Part shown: piece after piece, positions 8,412-14,864 of the stretch | Layout: each line of letters starts with the position of its first letter | How positions within the stretch are numbered: position 1 is the stretch's first letter | Assembly: GCA_904502135.1 (NCBI GenBank) | Contig: CAJGDE010000043.1 | Coordinates: forward strand, 1 to 15,098 | Direction of reading: 5' to 3' | Length of the DNA: 15,098 bases | DNA from: Kiritimatiellia bacterium | GTDB taxonomy: Bacteria; Verrucomicrobiota; Kiritimatiellia; RFP12; UBA1067 | Made by a program: the position numbers and the translations under genes | The notes under the pieces: generated by a model | What the model was told of the DNA's origin: nothing | The model's input: only the letters and a program-made list of their open reading frames with translations | Databases searched by the model: none

Positions 8412-9273
8412 TGTGAAATCTTTTTTTCTATTGATTGTTTTCGCCGCGCTGTCGCCGACGTTTCTGTTTGGCTCCGAGTGGCGCAATCTCGATGATGAAC
8501 ATCGCTTAGGCGGGCGCAAGTGTTCGTCGGATTATCTCGTCGGAAAGGTGGTTCTGGTATGTTCCTGGTCATTGGCGGATAAAAACCTCGACGCCAAACT
8601 GACTCGGATGCAGGAGCTTTGGGAAAGTTTCAAATCAAAAAATTTCGTATTGCTGGGTTCCTGTAGATTAGAAAGCGAATCAGAGAGAGAGAAGGCCAAG
8701 AAAAAGATAAAATCTCTTAATCTTACTTTCCCTCAGTACGAGAGCGTCACAAACGAATCTCTCCCGCCCGTTGAAGTAAGACCGGAAATGGCCGTAATGG
8801 ACGCTTTTGGCGAGCTGGTGTATTCGGGCAACAGCGATAGACGCGCCAGTGAGCTTTTCATTGAGAGGATTTCCTATTACGATACTCCCATCAATAAAGA
8901 AGAATTAAAAAGCGTCTTTGATTTTGAGTTTAACGAAAAGCCCGCTAGCGCTCTTATCCGTTTTGCGGCGGTTAAAAAAGATAAAATGTTTTCAAAAGAT
9001 AAAGAACTTATCAAGGAGCTTGAAAAAAAAGCCGACGAATTGAAGAAAATCAAAAATATTCAGGAACTTGTAAGCCTTGTCACCGTCTCACTTAAGCATA
9101 AAGACTGTTCGTACAAGAATAAAATGGAATTGTCCCGCGCGAGCGGCAATATAGAAAGCGCCATCAAAAAATACAGTTATTTGAAAAACAGCGACAACAA
9201 GGAAGTTGCACGCGAAGCAAAAGGGGCTTTGGCTGATCTTAAATGGGCTTTAGTCAGAGTTAAGAAAAGATGA
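8401..9273 (+). CDS. Secreted thioredoxin-fold protein lacking the CXXC motif
   Basis: I do not recognise a named family beyond a thioredoxin/redoxin-like fold. From ATG 8401 (290 residues) it begins with a short basic stretch, a hydrophobic core (FFLLIVFAALSPTFLF) and a likely signal-peptidase site near FGS-EW. ATG 8368, which adds 11 basic residues, and GTG 8413 are other possible starts. GKVVLVCSWSLADKNL resembles the strand before a TlpA/redoxin active site, but CxxC is replaced by DKNL (60-63). Later segments FVLLGSCRLE and PEMAVMDAFGELVYSG fit the remaining strands and the region around the cis-Pro loop. The C-terminal third is Lys/Glu-rich and probably helical or coiled-coil (about 9000-9090). 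It overlaps the transporter stop by 11 nt and shares ATGA with the next gene. The likely location is the periplasm or envelope; a disulfide role is doubtful. Confidence 0.65.
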   Translation: MGFNVKSFFLLIVFAALSPTFLFGSEWRNLDDEHRLGGRKCSSDYLVGKVVLVCSWSLADKNLDAKLTRMQELWESFKSKNFVLLGSCRLESESEREKAKKKIKSLNLTFPQYESVTNESLPPVEVRPEMAVMDAFGELVYSGNSDRRASELFIERISYYDTPINKEELKSVFDFEFNEKPASALIRFAAVKKDKMFSKDKELIKELEKKADELKKIKNIQELVSLVTVSLKHKDCSYKNKMELSRASGNIESAIKKYSYLKNSDNKEVAREAKGALADLKWALVRVKKR

Positions 9274-10916
9274 ATAATATAACGGAGATTCTCGAGCGTA
9301 ACGGCCGCGAATGGCCAAACGATGTGGCTCTTGTAGAGATTAACCCGCAGGAACTTGAAAACCGCCATACCACATGGCGTGAGTATTCTCTTATCGAGTC
9401 GTCGCCTGTAGATAAGTTCCGCAGTGAACTTTCATGGGCGCAGTTTGATGAAAAGGCCAACAGATTTGCAAATTTCCTTTTGTCCCGCGGTTATAAGAAA
9501 GGCGACAAGATAGCGATCCTTCTGATGAACTGCATAGAGTGGCTACCTATTTATTTCGGCATTCTTAAAGCCGGATGCATGGCTGTGCCTCTTAATTTCC
9601 GGTATACGGCCGAAGAGATCAGATATTGTCTTGAGCTAGCTGATGCCGACGCGCTTATTTTCGGGCCGGAGTTTACCGGCCGTGTAGAACAGGTGATCGA
9701 CAGATTGCCGCGCATTAAAGATTGTGTTTATGTGGGGGATGACTGCCCGAGTTTCGCTGAAGCGTACAAGACCTTGGTCGCGGTCGCCAAAATTTCCAAT
9801 CCCTGCATAAGGATGTATCCTGAAGATGATGCGGCGATCTACTTTTCTTCAGGAACGACTGGCTTCCCTAAAGCTATTGTTCTGCAGCACAAATGCCTTT
9901 TGCACAGCTGTGAAGTTGAAAGAGCGCATCACGGTCAGACTAAAGACGATGTCTTTCTTTGCATACCGCCTCTTTATCACACAGGCGCCAAAATGCATTG
10001 GTTCGGTTCGTTTCTCGTAGGCTCAAAGGCTGTCATCTTAAAAGGCGTGAAACCCGAATGGATTTTGCGGGCCGTCTCCGAAGAGCGTTGCACGATTGTC
10101 TGGCTGCTTGTTCCCTGGGCGCAGGATATTTTAGACGCGATCGATTCAAAGTCGGTGAACATTGAAGAGTATAAGCTTTCTCAATGGCGGCTTATGCATA
10201 TCGGTGCCCAGCCCGTGCCTCCAAGCTTGATCAAGCGCTGGAAGAGCATCTTTCCTCATCACGATTACGATACAAATTACGGTCTTTCTGAATCGACTGG
10301 CCCCGGAGCTGTGCATCTTGGAGTTGAAAACATAGACCATGTCGGCGCTATCGGCGTTGCGGGCTATGGTTGGCAGACGAAGATTGTCGGCAAAGACGGG
10401 GTCACGCCGGTAGCGAGCGGCGAAGTCGGAGAGTTGGCGTTGAAAGGCGCGGGCGTTCTTAAGGAGTATTATAAAAATCCCGAGGCGACGGCGGAGATAC
10501 TTAAAGAGGACGGTTGGCTTTTGACGGGCGATATGGCTGAGGAGCGAGACGGCTTTATCTACCTTGTCGATCGCGCCAAGGATGTAATTATTTCCGGTGG
10601 AGAAAATCTCTATCCGGTGCAGATTGAAGACTTTTTGCGCTCGCACAGAGCGATTAAAGACGTGGCGGTAATAGGACTTCCTGATGCTAGACTTGGGGAA
10701 ATCGCGGCGGCGATTGTTTCGGTTAAAGACGGCATGACCCTTACAGAGAAGGAGCTTGAAACATATTGTCTGGACCTGCCTCGCTATAAGCGTCCGCGTA
10801 AAGTTATTTTCGCTGAAGTGCCCCGTAATCCTACAGGCAAGATTGAGAAGCCGAAATTGAGGCGCATGTACGGAGCGGATGGTCTAGTGGCGCAACAGAA
10901 CGAGATCGGTTCTTAA
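9270..10916 (+). CDS. Class I adenylate-forming enzyme, acyl-CoA synthetase (FadD-like)
   Basis: This 548-residue enzyme activates a carboxylic acid to an acyl-adenylate with ATP and then to an acyl-CoA thioester. The ANL-superfamily motifs are complete. The P-loop-like YFSSGTTGFPK spans 191-201, YGLSEST is at 337-343, LTGD has Asp421, DRAKDVI is at 434-440, GGENLYP is at 443-449, and the adenylation lysine is Lys524 in PTGKIEK. Its length and motifs fit medium/long-chain or aryl acyl-CoA ligases; the substrate cannot be told from sequence alone. There is no signal peptide, so it is cytoplasmic or membrane-associated. The start ATG overlaps the preceding stop (ATGA), which implies translational coupling. 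No acyl-CoA dehydrogenase, thiolase or carrier protein lies nearby, so a beta-oxidation cluster is not supported. Confidence 0.92.
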   Translation: MNNITEILERNGREWPNDVALVEINPQELENRHTTWREYSLIESSPVDKFRSELSWAQFDEKANRFANFLLSRGYKKGDKIAILLMNCIEWLPIYFGILKAGCMAVPLNFRYTAEEIRYCLELADADALIFGPEFTGRVEQVIDRLPRIKDCVYVGDDCPSFAEAYKTLVAVAKISNPCIRMYPEDDAAIYFSSGTTGFPKAIVLQHKCLLHSCEVERAHHGQTKDDVFLCIPPLYHTGAKMHWFGSFLVGSKAVILKGVKPEWILRAVSEERCTIVWLLVPWAQDILDAIDSKSVNIEEYKLSQWRLMHIGAQPVPPSLIKRWKSIFPHHDYDTNYGLSESTGPGAVHLGVENIDHVGAIGVAGYGWQTKIVGKDGVTPVASGEVGELALKGAGVLKEYYKNPEATAEILKEDGWLLTGDMAEERDGFIYLVDRAKDVIISGGENLYPVQIEDFLRSHRAIKDVAVIGLPDARLGEIAAAIVSVKDGMTLTEKELETYCLDLPRYKRPRKVIFAEVPRNPTGKIEKPKLRRMYGADGLVAQQNEIGS

Positions 10917-10920
10917 TAAT

Positions 10921-11997
10921 ATGAAGATTCTGCCTGCCGATGAAGAGGCGCTCGCTGCCGCCGCCAAGGTTTTAACGGAAGGGGCGGTAGCTGTAATACC
11001 CACAGATACCGTCTATGGACTTGCGGCGTTGCCGCAGTCAGAAGAAGCGCTTGAAAGGCTCTATTCAATTAAAGGGCGTGACAAGTCAAAGCCCATCGCG
11101 CTTTTGGTCAGCGACGCCGCGGCCGCAGAAAGGTTTATCGGTAGACAAGCGTCTTCTTTAGGCGCCAAGTATTGGCCTGGAGCTCTTACGCTTGTATCGG
11201 CGAATGAGGCGGTGCGTGTTCCTGCGCATGATTGGACAAGGCGGCTTATCGCTCTTTGCGGCGGAGCCCTGAGAGTTACAAGCGCTAACATCTCTGGCGG
11301 AAATGACGCCAAAGATGCGTTTGAGGCGCTTAAGGATGTGGGGCTTAAGGCCGATATAATTATTGATGGCGGGCCCTGTTTGGGCGGGCAGGCTTCAACG
11401 GTAGCGAAGTATGACGGCGGAAAACTTGAAATATTGCGTCGCGGGCCTGTTGAATTTTTAACTCTCGCCAGCGCAAGTCCCAGACGCTCAAAAATACTGA
11501 AAGATCTCGGAGTTGATTTTACCGTCGTTAAGACCGACGCTGAAGAGGTTTCTTTGCCCGATGACCCCGTACAAACGGTCAAAATCAACGCCTTAGCTAA
11601 GGGCGCTTCGCTTTCAGGTGTAAAAAAAGTTCTTTCGGCCGATACTATCGTCTGGTTTAACGGGCGGATATACGGAAAGCCCCGTGATTGTGCTGAGGCT
11701 AAAACTTTTCTCGAAGAACTTTCCGGAAATGTCCATACGGTTTTTACGGCTGTTGCGTATGACGGTGATGTAAAGGTATGCGAATCAAAGGTTAAGTTCA
11801 AAAACTTGACTGGCGAGAAAATCGATGAATATATAAAACGCGTAAATCCCTTAGACAGAGCGGGGGCGTACGATATAGACGAGTCGGGAGATTTTATTGT
11901 TGAAAGCTGGACGGGCAGCTACGAAAATATAATGGGGTTACCTAAGGAGCCTTTGTTTGATTGGGGGATAGTTAAAACGGAAGGGGTGGGGCGATGA
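10921..11997 (+). CDS. Fused TsaC/YrdC threonylcarbamoyl-AMP synthase and Maf nucleotide pyrophosphatase
   Basis: One 358-residue reading frame carries two complete domains. Residues 1-~178 are YrdC/Sua5-like: PTDTVYGL (27-34), KGRDKSKP (51-58) and SANISG (121-126). This domain makes L-threonylcarbamoyl-AMP for the tRNA t6A modification. Residues ~180-358 are Maf: LASASPRR (182-189), SADTIV with the conserved Asp241, and YGKP with Lys253. Maf proteins hydrolyse non-canonical or pyrimidine NTPs to NMP and PPi. The linker is very short (FLTLAS directly after the last YrdC strand). The C-terminal Sua5 extension is absent, so the first half is TsaC-type. It starts 4 nt after the acyl-CoA synthetase stop and overlaps folB by 4 nt. 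No good Shine-Dalgarno site is seen, consistent with coupling. Domain identity is secure; activity of each half is inferred. Confidence 0.93.
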   Translation: MKILPADEEALAAAAKVLTEGAVAVIPTDTVYGLAALPQSEEALERLYSIKGRDKSKPIALLVSDAAAAERFIGRQASSLGAKYWPGALTLVSANEAVRVPAHDWTRRLIALCGGALRVTSANISGGNDAKDAFEALKDVGLKADIIIDGGPCLGGQASTVAKYDGGKLEILRRGPVEFLTLASASPRRSKILKDLGVDFTVVKTDAEEVSLPDDPVQTVKINALAKGASLSGVKKVLSADTIVWFNGRIYGKPRDCAEAKTFLEELSGNVHTVFTAVAYDGDVKVCESKVKFKNLTGEKIDEYIKRVNPLDRAGAYDIDESGDFIVESWTGSYENIMGLPKEPLFDWGIVKTEGVGR

Positions 11998-12338
11998 AGC
12001 TTTATCTACGTTCTCTCAAGGTTGATTGCATTATCGGAGAGTTAGCGCATGAGCGCGTCAATAAACAGACGCTTGAAATCGATGTTGAGCTGGATATTCC
12101 CGATAAAGTCTCTGAAACGGATGATATATCCGATACGGTTGATTATGCACGTCTTGCCAAGGATATAACGGATTGCCTCGTTAAAGCAGAGTGCAGAATG
12201 ATTGAGCGTGCAGCGCGAGTGGCCGCGGAAAAGTGCCTTGAAGATGAAAAAGTTTTTGCTGCATCCGTCACTGTCACCAAACGCGGTGCTATAGAGGGTC
12301 TTGGCGCCGCCTTGGCGCGGTGGGAGGCTCGCAAATGA
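11994..12338 (+). CDS. folB: Dihydroneopterin aldolase (FolB)
   Basis: FolB cleaves 7,8-dihydroneopterin to 6-hydroxymethyl-7,8-dihydropterin and glycolaldehyde in folate biosynthesis. At 114 residues it has the usual size for the tunnel-fold monomer, which assembles into octamers. Family residues are present: Glu20 in GELAHER, Tyr51 in TVDYARL, Glu71 in RMIERAA and Lys96 in VTKRGAI, the counterpart of the catalytic lysine. The usual Pro after that lysine is Arg here. The ATG overlaps the preceding stop (ATGA), and an AAGGGG site lies about 7 nt upstream. The gene's own stop overlaps the likely murI start. No folK or folP is in the window. The call rests on motifs and length and is fairly sure. 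Confidence 0.88.
   Translation: MKLYLRSLKVDCIIGELAHERVNKQTLEIDVELDIPDKVSETDDISDTVDYARLAKDITDCLVKAECRMIERAARVAAEKCLEDEKVFAASVTVTKRGAIEGLGAALARWEARK
12322..12327 (+). promoter_or_regulatory. Ribosome binding site that sets the murI start
   Basis: GGGAGG ends 7 nt before the ATG at 12335, an ideal spacing. The longer in-frame start at 12320 would precede this site, so 12335 is preferred. Confidence 0.75.
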
Positions 12339-13003
12339 CGAGGGTCGGTTTTTTTGACTCTGGAATTGGCGGCACTTCCATTCTAAACGCTTTTAAAAGT
12401 CTCTGTCCTGAGGTTGACACCGTTTATATTGCCGACACCGAAAATTGCCCTTACGGAAACAAACCAAAAGAAAAAATCATAGAGCTTTCGCGGCGGAATG
12501 TGGAAAAGCTTCTCGAGAAGGGCTGTGATATTGTAGTTATCGCGTGTAATACGGCCACAGCGGCGGCCGTTGATGTGTTAAGAGAAGAATATCCCGATGT
12601 CGTTTTCGTCGGCATGGAGCCGGCTGTAAAGCCAGCCGCCCTAAATTCCAAAACAGGCATTATCGCCGTTCTCGCCACGCAAGGCACGTTTAACGGCCGG
12701 CTTTATCAAGAAACTTCCAAGCGCTTCGCAAAAGACATTACGCTTATAGCGACTGTAGCCGATGAATTTGTCGAACTCGTCGAGCGCGGAGAAACATCGG
12801 GAAAGAAAGTTGAAGAGATAGTTCGCCGCCGAGTAGAGCCCCTTGTCGCTTCCGGGGCCGATCATATAGTGCTTGGGTGTACGCATTTTCCTCATCTTAA
12901 AAAAGTAATTGAACAAGTTGTCGCTGGCAGAGCCGAAATCGTTGACCCGTCATATGCCGTAGCAAAACGGATAAAAGCGCTGATTGCAGATTTTCAGAAA
13001 TGA
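12335..13003 (+). CDS. murI: Glutamate racemase (MurI)
   Basis: MurI interconverts L- and D-glutamate and supplies D-Glu for peptidoglycan, using two cysteines without cofactor. Visible motifs are FDSGIGG (7-13, with Asp8), YIADTENCPYG, catalytic Cys71 in ACNTAT and catalytic Cys182 in LGCTHFPH. At 222 residues it is shorter than most MurI proteins (about 255-285), but both half-sites and the N-terminal strand are intact, so it does not look truncated. The start at 12335 rather than 12320 is chosen for its GGGAGG site and the ATGA overlap with the folB stop. It is the last gene of its run. An aspartate/glutamate racemase of other specificity is possible but less likely, because PYG and GCTHFP are MurI-type. 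It implies a peptidoglycan-containing cell. Confidence 0.9.
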   Translation: MTRVGFFDSGIGGTSILNAFKSLCPEVDTVYIADTENCPYGNKPKEKIIELSRRNVEKLLEKGCDIVVIACNTATAAAVDVLREEYPDVVFVGMEPAVKPAALNSKTGIIAVLATQGTFNGRLYQETSKRFAKDITLIATVADEFVELVERGETSGKKVEEIVRRRVEPLVASGADHIVLGCTHFPHLKKVIEQVVAGRAEIVDPSYAVAKRIKALIADFQK

Positions 13004-13024
13004 AATCATAAAGCGTATAGAGTT

Positions 13025-13048
13025 AATGTTAGAATGTTAGAATGTTTG
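13025..13048 (+). repeat. Octamer tandem repeat
   Basis: AATGTTAG occurs at 13025-13032 and 13033-13040, then AATGTTTG at 13041-13048 (one change). It is short, non-coding low-complexity DNA just after murI. Confidence 0.6.
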
Positions 13049-13134
13049 AATGAGGGTGTAGAGATTAGGTGAAGGTTTGAGGTGAAGGTGAAGAAGGGAG
13101 ACTACGACTAATCACTAACAATGAACTTTAACAC

Positions 13135-13163
13135 TGATAATTTAGGTCTGACCTGAATTATCA
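13135..13163. promoter_or_regulatory. 29-nt near-perfect palindrome, possible operator or hairpin
   Basis: The left arm TGATAATTTAGGTC (13135-13148) and right arm GACCTGAATTATCA (13150-13163) are reverse complements except for one T/G pair, around a single central T. With almost no loop it reads better as a dimeric-protein binding site than as an intrinsic terminator, and no T-tract follows. It lies about 55 nt upstream of the -10 box of the next gene, where an activator or repressor could act. Confidence 0.6.
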
Positions 13164-13193
13164 CACAGACAGGATTATAGTTTGCGGAAAATT

Positions 13194-13224
13194 CTGAACA
13201 TTGAAATCTCAAATTTGCTATAAT
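13194..13224 (+). promoter_or_regulatory. Extended -10 promoter for the exported helical-repeat protein
   Basis: TGCTATAAT at 13216-13224 is a perfect extended -10. The -35 is poor: CTGAAC (13194-13199) or TGAACA (13195-13200) at 18-19 nt. TTGAAA at 13201 is too close. Transcription would start near 13231, about 60 nt before the ATG at 13294. Confidence 0.5.
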
Positions 13225-13293
13225 TCATTTCGTGATAACGCAGCGAACATATTTTTGTAACAGGCTTCTGCGCAAGGGTAAGGATGTTCTGGC

Positions 13294-14700
13294 ATGAATA
13301 CAACATATACAGTAAAACATATACAGAAGGTTCCGACCTTTTTTGTCAATCTTGCATTTATATTTTTGGCTATTTTAGCTTTTACTGAATCTAAGGCAGG
13401 GATTTCTCAAGACGGTGATTCCATAGTTTTAGCTACAAGTGAACAGCAGAATGTGAAGCGATTGTTGGCCAGTATGCCACCAGCAATGTCAAACATATTG
13501 AATTCTTCGGGAAAGCTTTCCTTCGATAAAGAAGGACAAATTGTTCTTATGACAACGAATCTGCGCAATAAGATCAATATGTTCCTTTCTTTTGTGGAGA
13601 GGATGCCTGATGATGTTGCAATCCGTGAAATAGTAAGGATTTCATCGTTTTCCGAATATCTTCAAGAAGAAGTCCGTGGTATGGTGAATTTTGAGGGCAG
13701 GGCAATAGTTGATTATAGTGATGTTAACAGCTCTATTCGAAAGTGGATGGGAGCAGATGTATATGCGCGTTTGCATCGCAGACTTTCGACATGGCTATTG
13801 AGTAAAAATCGAGATTTGCGTGTAGAGTCGGTTCCTCTTCTAGTTCAAGGCCTCGGCGACGCTTCTTATAGTGAAAAGTTTCGCCGCCGTTACGATTATT
13901 TAAGGGATGCAGTCCCAGCATCATCAAATTTTGTAGAACGATTTGCGTATGCGCAGGGACTCGCTTATTTCCGAGATGGATATGGAACAGAGATGCTAAT
14001 AGCCTCGGTTAATGACCCTGCCGTTCCTAATTCGCTGCGAGTTCGTGCAGCGAAATCACTGCTCTTTTTAGGGCGGATTGAGGATGTAATGAATTCTGAG
14101 TTGATGTCAGACACTTCGCTTGCTTCCGCGCTGGAAATATTTGATGAGATTCCGCCTGAAGCATGGAGGTTGCCCGCTATTTGTCGGCGGGCGTTTGGAT
14201 GGATGCTTAAGGTTGGAAATAAAGAACGTTATACATTGGATGAGAGTGTTTTTATGTCGATATTGGTGTCAAAAAATTACCCTCGCCGTAATATTTTAAG
14301 AAACATTCTGGGCGAGGAGATTGTTAATAAATTGGGCATTATGGCAAAACATTTGGGTCGTATAGAAAGTAATATGCTGAATCAGGTTTGCGGAGATATG
14401 TTGTTTTTTGTTTATGAGCCAAAAGAAATTGATGAGTGGATGAAAATTGCTAGTCTGATGGTTGATGACTTTTCCTTAGCTCAATTATTTTTCGAAATGT
14501 ATACTTATAATTCCAAGGAAGATTTGATACGGCATAGAGAAAAACTGTTGTGCTTTTTAAAAGGGCGTAATAAGACTGTGAGAGGTAAGGCTTTGATACT
14601 AATAGAAAAGTCGTTTGGGATGGTGTATGAACGAATTGGAACTGAGAATGTTTTTGCTCGTCGGGTCGCGGAAATAAAAAAGCGAATGGGGTGTGATTAA
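13294..14700 (+). CDS. Exported helical-repeat (HEAT-like) protein of unknown function
   Basis: I do not recognise this 468-residue protein. It starts with a signal peptide: a polar n-region of about 15 residues, the hydrophobic stretch FFVNLAFIFLAILAF (16-30) and a likely cleavage after SKA (35), so a periplasmic or envelope location is probable; no lipobox Cys is present. The rest looks almost entirely helical. Residues ~239-262 (VNDP then SLRVRAAKSLLFLGR) resemble a HEAT/ARM-type repeat, and similar amphipathic helices continue to the end. No catalytic motif is seen. The gene is AT-richer than its neighbours, has its own promoter and AAGGA site, and is flanked by 40-bp inverted repeats. 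The left repeat forms codons 4 to 17, so the n-region is made from repeat sequence. An accessory or transferred origin is possible. Confidence 0.7.
   Translation: MNTTYTVKHIQKVPTFFVNLAFIFLAILAFTESKAGISQDGDSIVLATSEQQNVKRLLASMPPAMSNILNSSGKLSFDKEGQIVLMTTNLRNKINMFLSFVERMPDDVAIREIVRISSFSEYLQEEVRGMVNFEGRAIVDYSDVNSSIRKWMGADVYARLHRRLSTWLLSKNRDLRVESVPLLVQGLGDASYSEKFRRRYDYLRDAVPASSNFVERFAYAQGLAYFRDGYGTEMLIASVNDPAVPNSLRVRAAKSLLFLGRIEDVMNSELMSDTSLASALEIFDEIPPEAWRLPAICRRAFGWMLKVGNKERYTLDESVFMSILVSKNYPRRNILRNILGEEIVNKLGIMAKHLGRIESNMLNQVCGDMLFFVYEPKEIDEWMKIASLMVDDFSLAQLFFEMYTYNSKEDLIRHREKLLCFLKGRNKTVRGKALILIEKSFGMVYERIGTENVFARRVAEIKKRMGCD
13304..13343 (+). repeat. Left copy of 40-bp inverted repeat
   Basis: This copy matches the reverse complement of 14746-14785 at 36 of 40 positions without gaps. 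It contains an internal direct repeat, AACATATACAG at 13302-13312 and 13316-13326. It lies within the first codons of the exported-protein gene. Confidence 0.8.
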
Positions 14701-14747
14701 TGAGAAAAATAGTTTTATGTAAGTTTTTAATATTTGTCTTGGGTTAA
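14700..14747 (+). pseudogene. Truncated gene start: signal-peptide-like 15-residue ORF
   Basis: The ATG overlaps the preceding stop (TAATG), and GGGG lies about 9 nt upstream, so it is set up like a coupled downstream gene. It encodes MRKIVLCKFLIFVLG and then stops at 14745-14747, where the right inverted repeat begins (14746). The peptide looks like the start of a signal peptide with no body. The likely reading is the remains of a gene cut by the repeat; a chance ORF cannot be excluded. Confidence 0.35.
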
Positions 14748-14785
14748 AAGGGTCGGATCCTTCTGTATAAGTTTTGCTGTATATG
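14746..14785 (-). repeat. Right copy of 40-bp inverted repeat
   Basis: This is the inverted partner of 13304-13343; the four mismatches fall at positions 10, 16, 28 and 36 of the unit. It lies between the exported-protein gene and the last, partial gene. Read on the minus strand it stays open in a frame giving IYSKTYTEGSDPF. Confidence 0.8.
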
Positions 14786-14786
14786 C

Positions 14787-14816
14787 TTGACTGTTGGCTG
14801 TGGGATGTGATAGACT
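14787..14816 (+). promoter_or_regulatory. Weak possible promoter for the last gene
   Basis: TTGACT (14787-14792) is followed 18 nt later by TAGACT (14811-14816), or 16 nt later by GATAGA. The -35 is good and the -10 weak. It lies just right of the inverted repeat and about 50 nt before the GTG start at 14865. Confidence 0.3.
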
Positions 14817-14864
14817 GCATGCCGTTATGAGGAAGACAAGACTCGATGAGGGACCTTTTTATTG

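Larger units (their letters stand above)
13004..13293 (+). other. Intergenic stretch with repeats, palindrome and promoter
   Basis: This 290-nt gap has no convincing open reading frame. From left to right it holds an octamer tandem repeat (13025-13048), a purine-rich part with the 10-mer AGGTGAAGGT twice (13067-13076 and 13080-13089), a 29-nt near-palindrome (13135-13163), an extended -10 promoter (13216-13224) and an AAGGA site (13280-13284) before the ATG at 13294. No hairpin with a T-tract is present after murI. Confidence 0.7.

Noticed and set aside
10146..10646. Minus-strand open frame (166 codons) opposite the acyl-CoA synthetase gene
   Set aside because: It lies fully inside a gene with complete ANL motifs and has no start signal or domain of its own.
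291..10916. A dedicated lipid gene cluster uniting fabH and the acyl-CoA synthetase
   Set aside because: The two genes are nearly 8 kb apart, separated by transport and glycogen genes, with no acyl carrier or further lipid enzymes between them.
11061..11801. Long minus-strand open frame (246 codons) opposite the TsaC-Maf gene
   Set aside because: It is the complement of a clearly coding frame with intact family motifs; its translation is Ser/Ala-rich with no recognisable domain.
12610..12640. Small hairpin GGCT-GTAA-AGCC within murI
   Set aside because: It is short and lies in conserved coding sequence, so it is more likely a codon coincidence than a signal.
13004..13060. Intrinsic terminator after murI
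   Set aside because: No GC-rich hairpin followed by a T-tract was found; only low-complexity repeats are present.
144..14789. Exact 12-mer TGTATATGCTTG at 144-155 and again at 14778-14789, both near promoters
   Set aside because: A few repeated 12-mers are expected by chance in 15 kb, and the flanks do not align well enough to claim a shared element.
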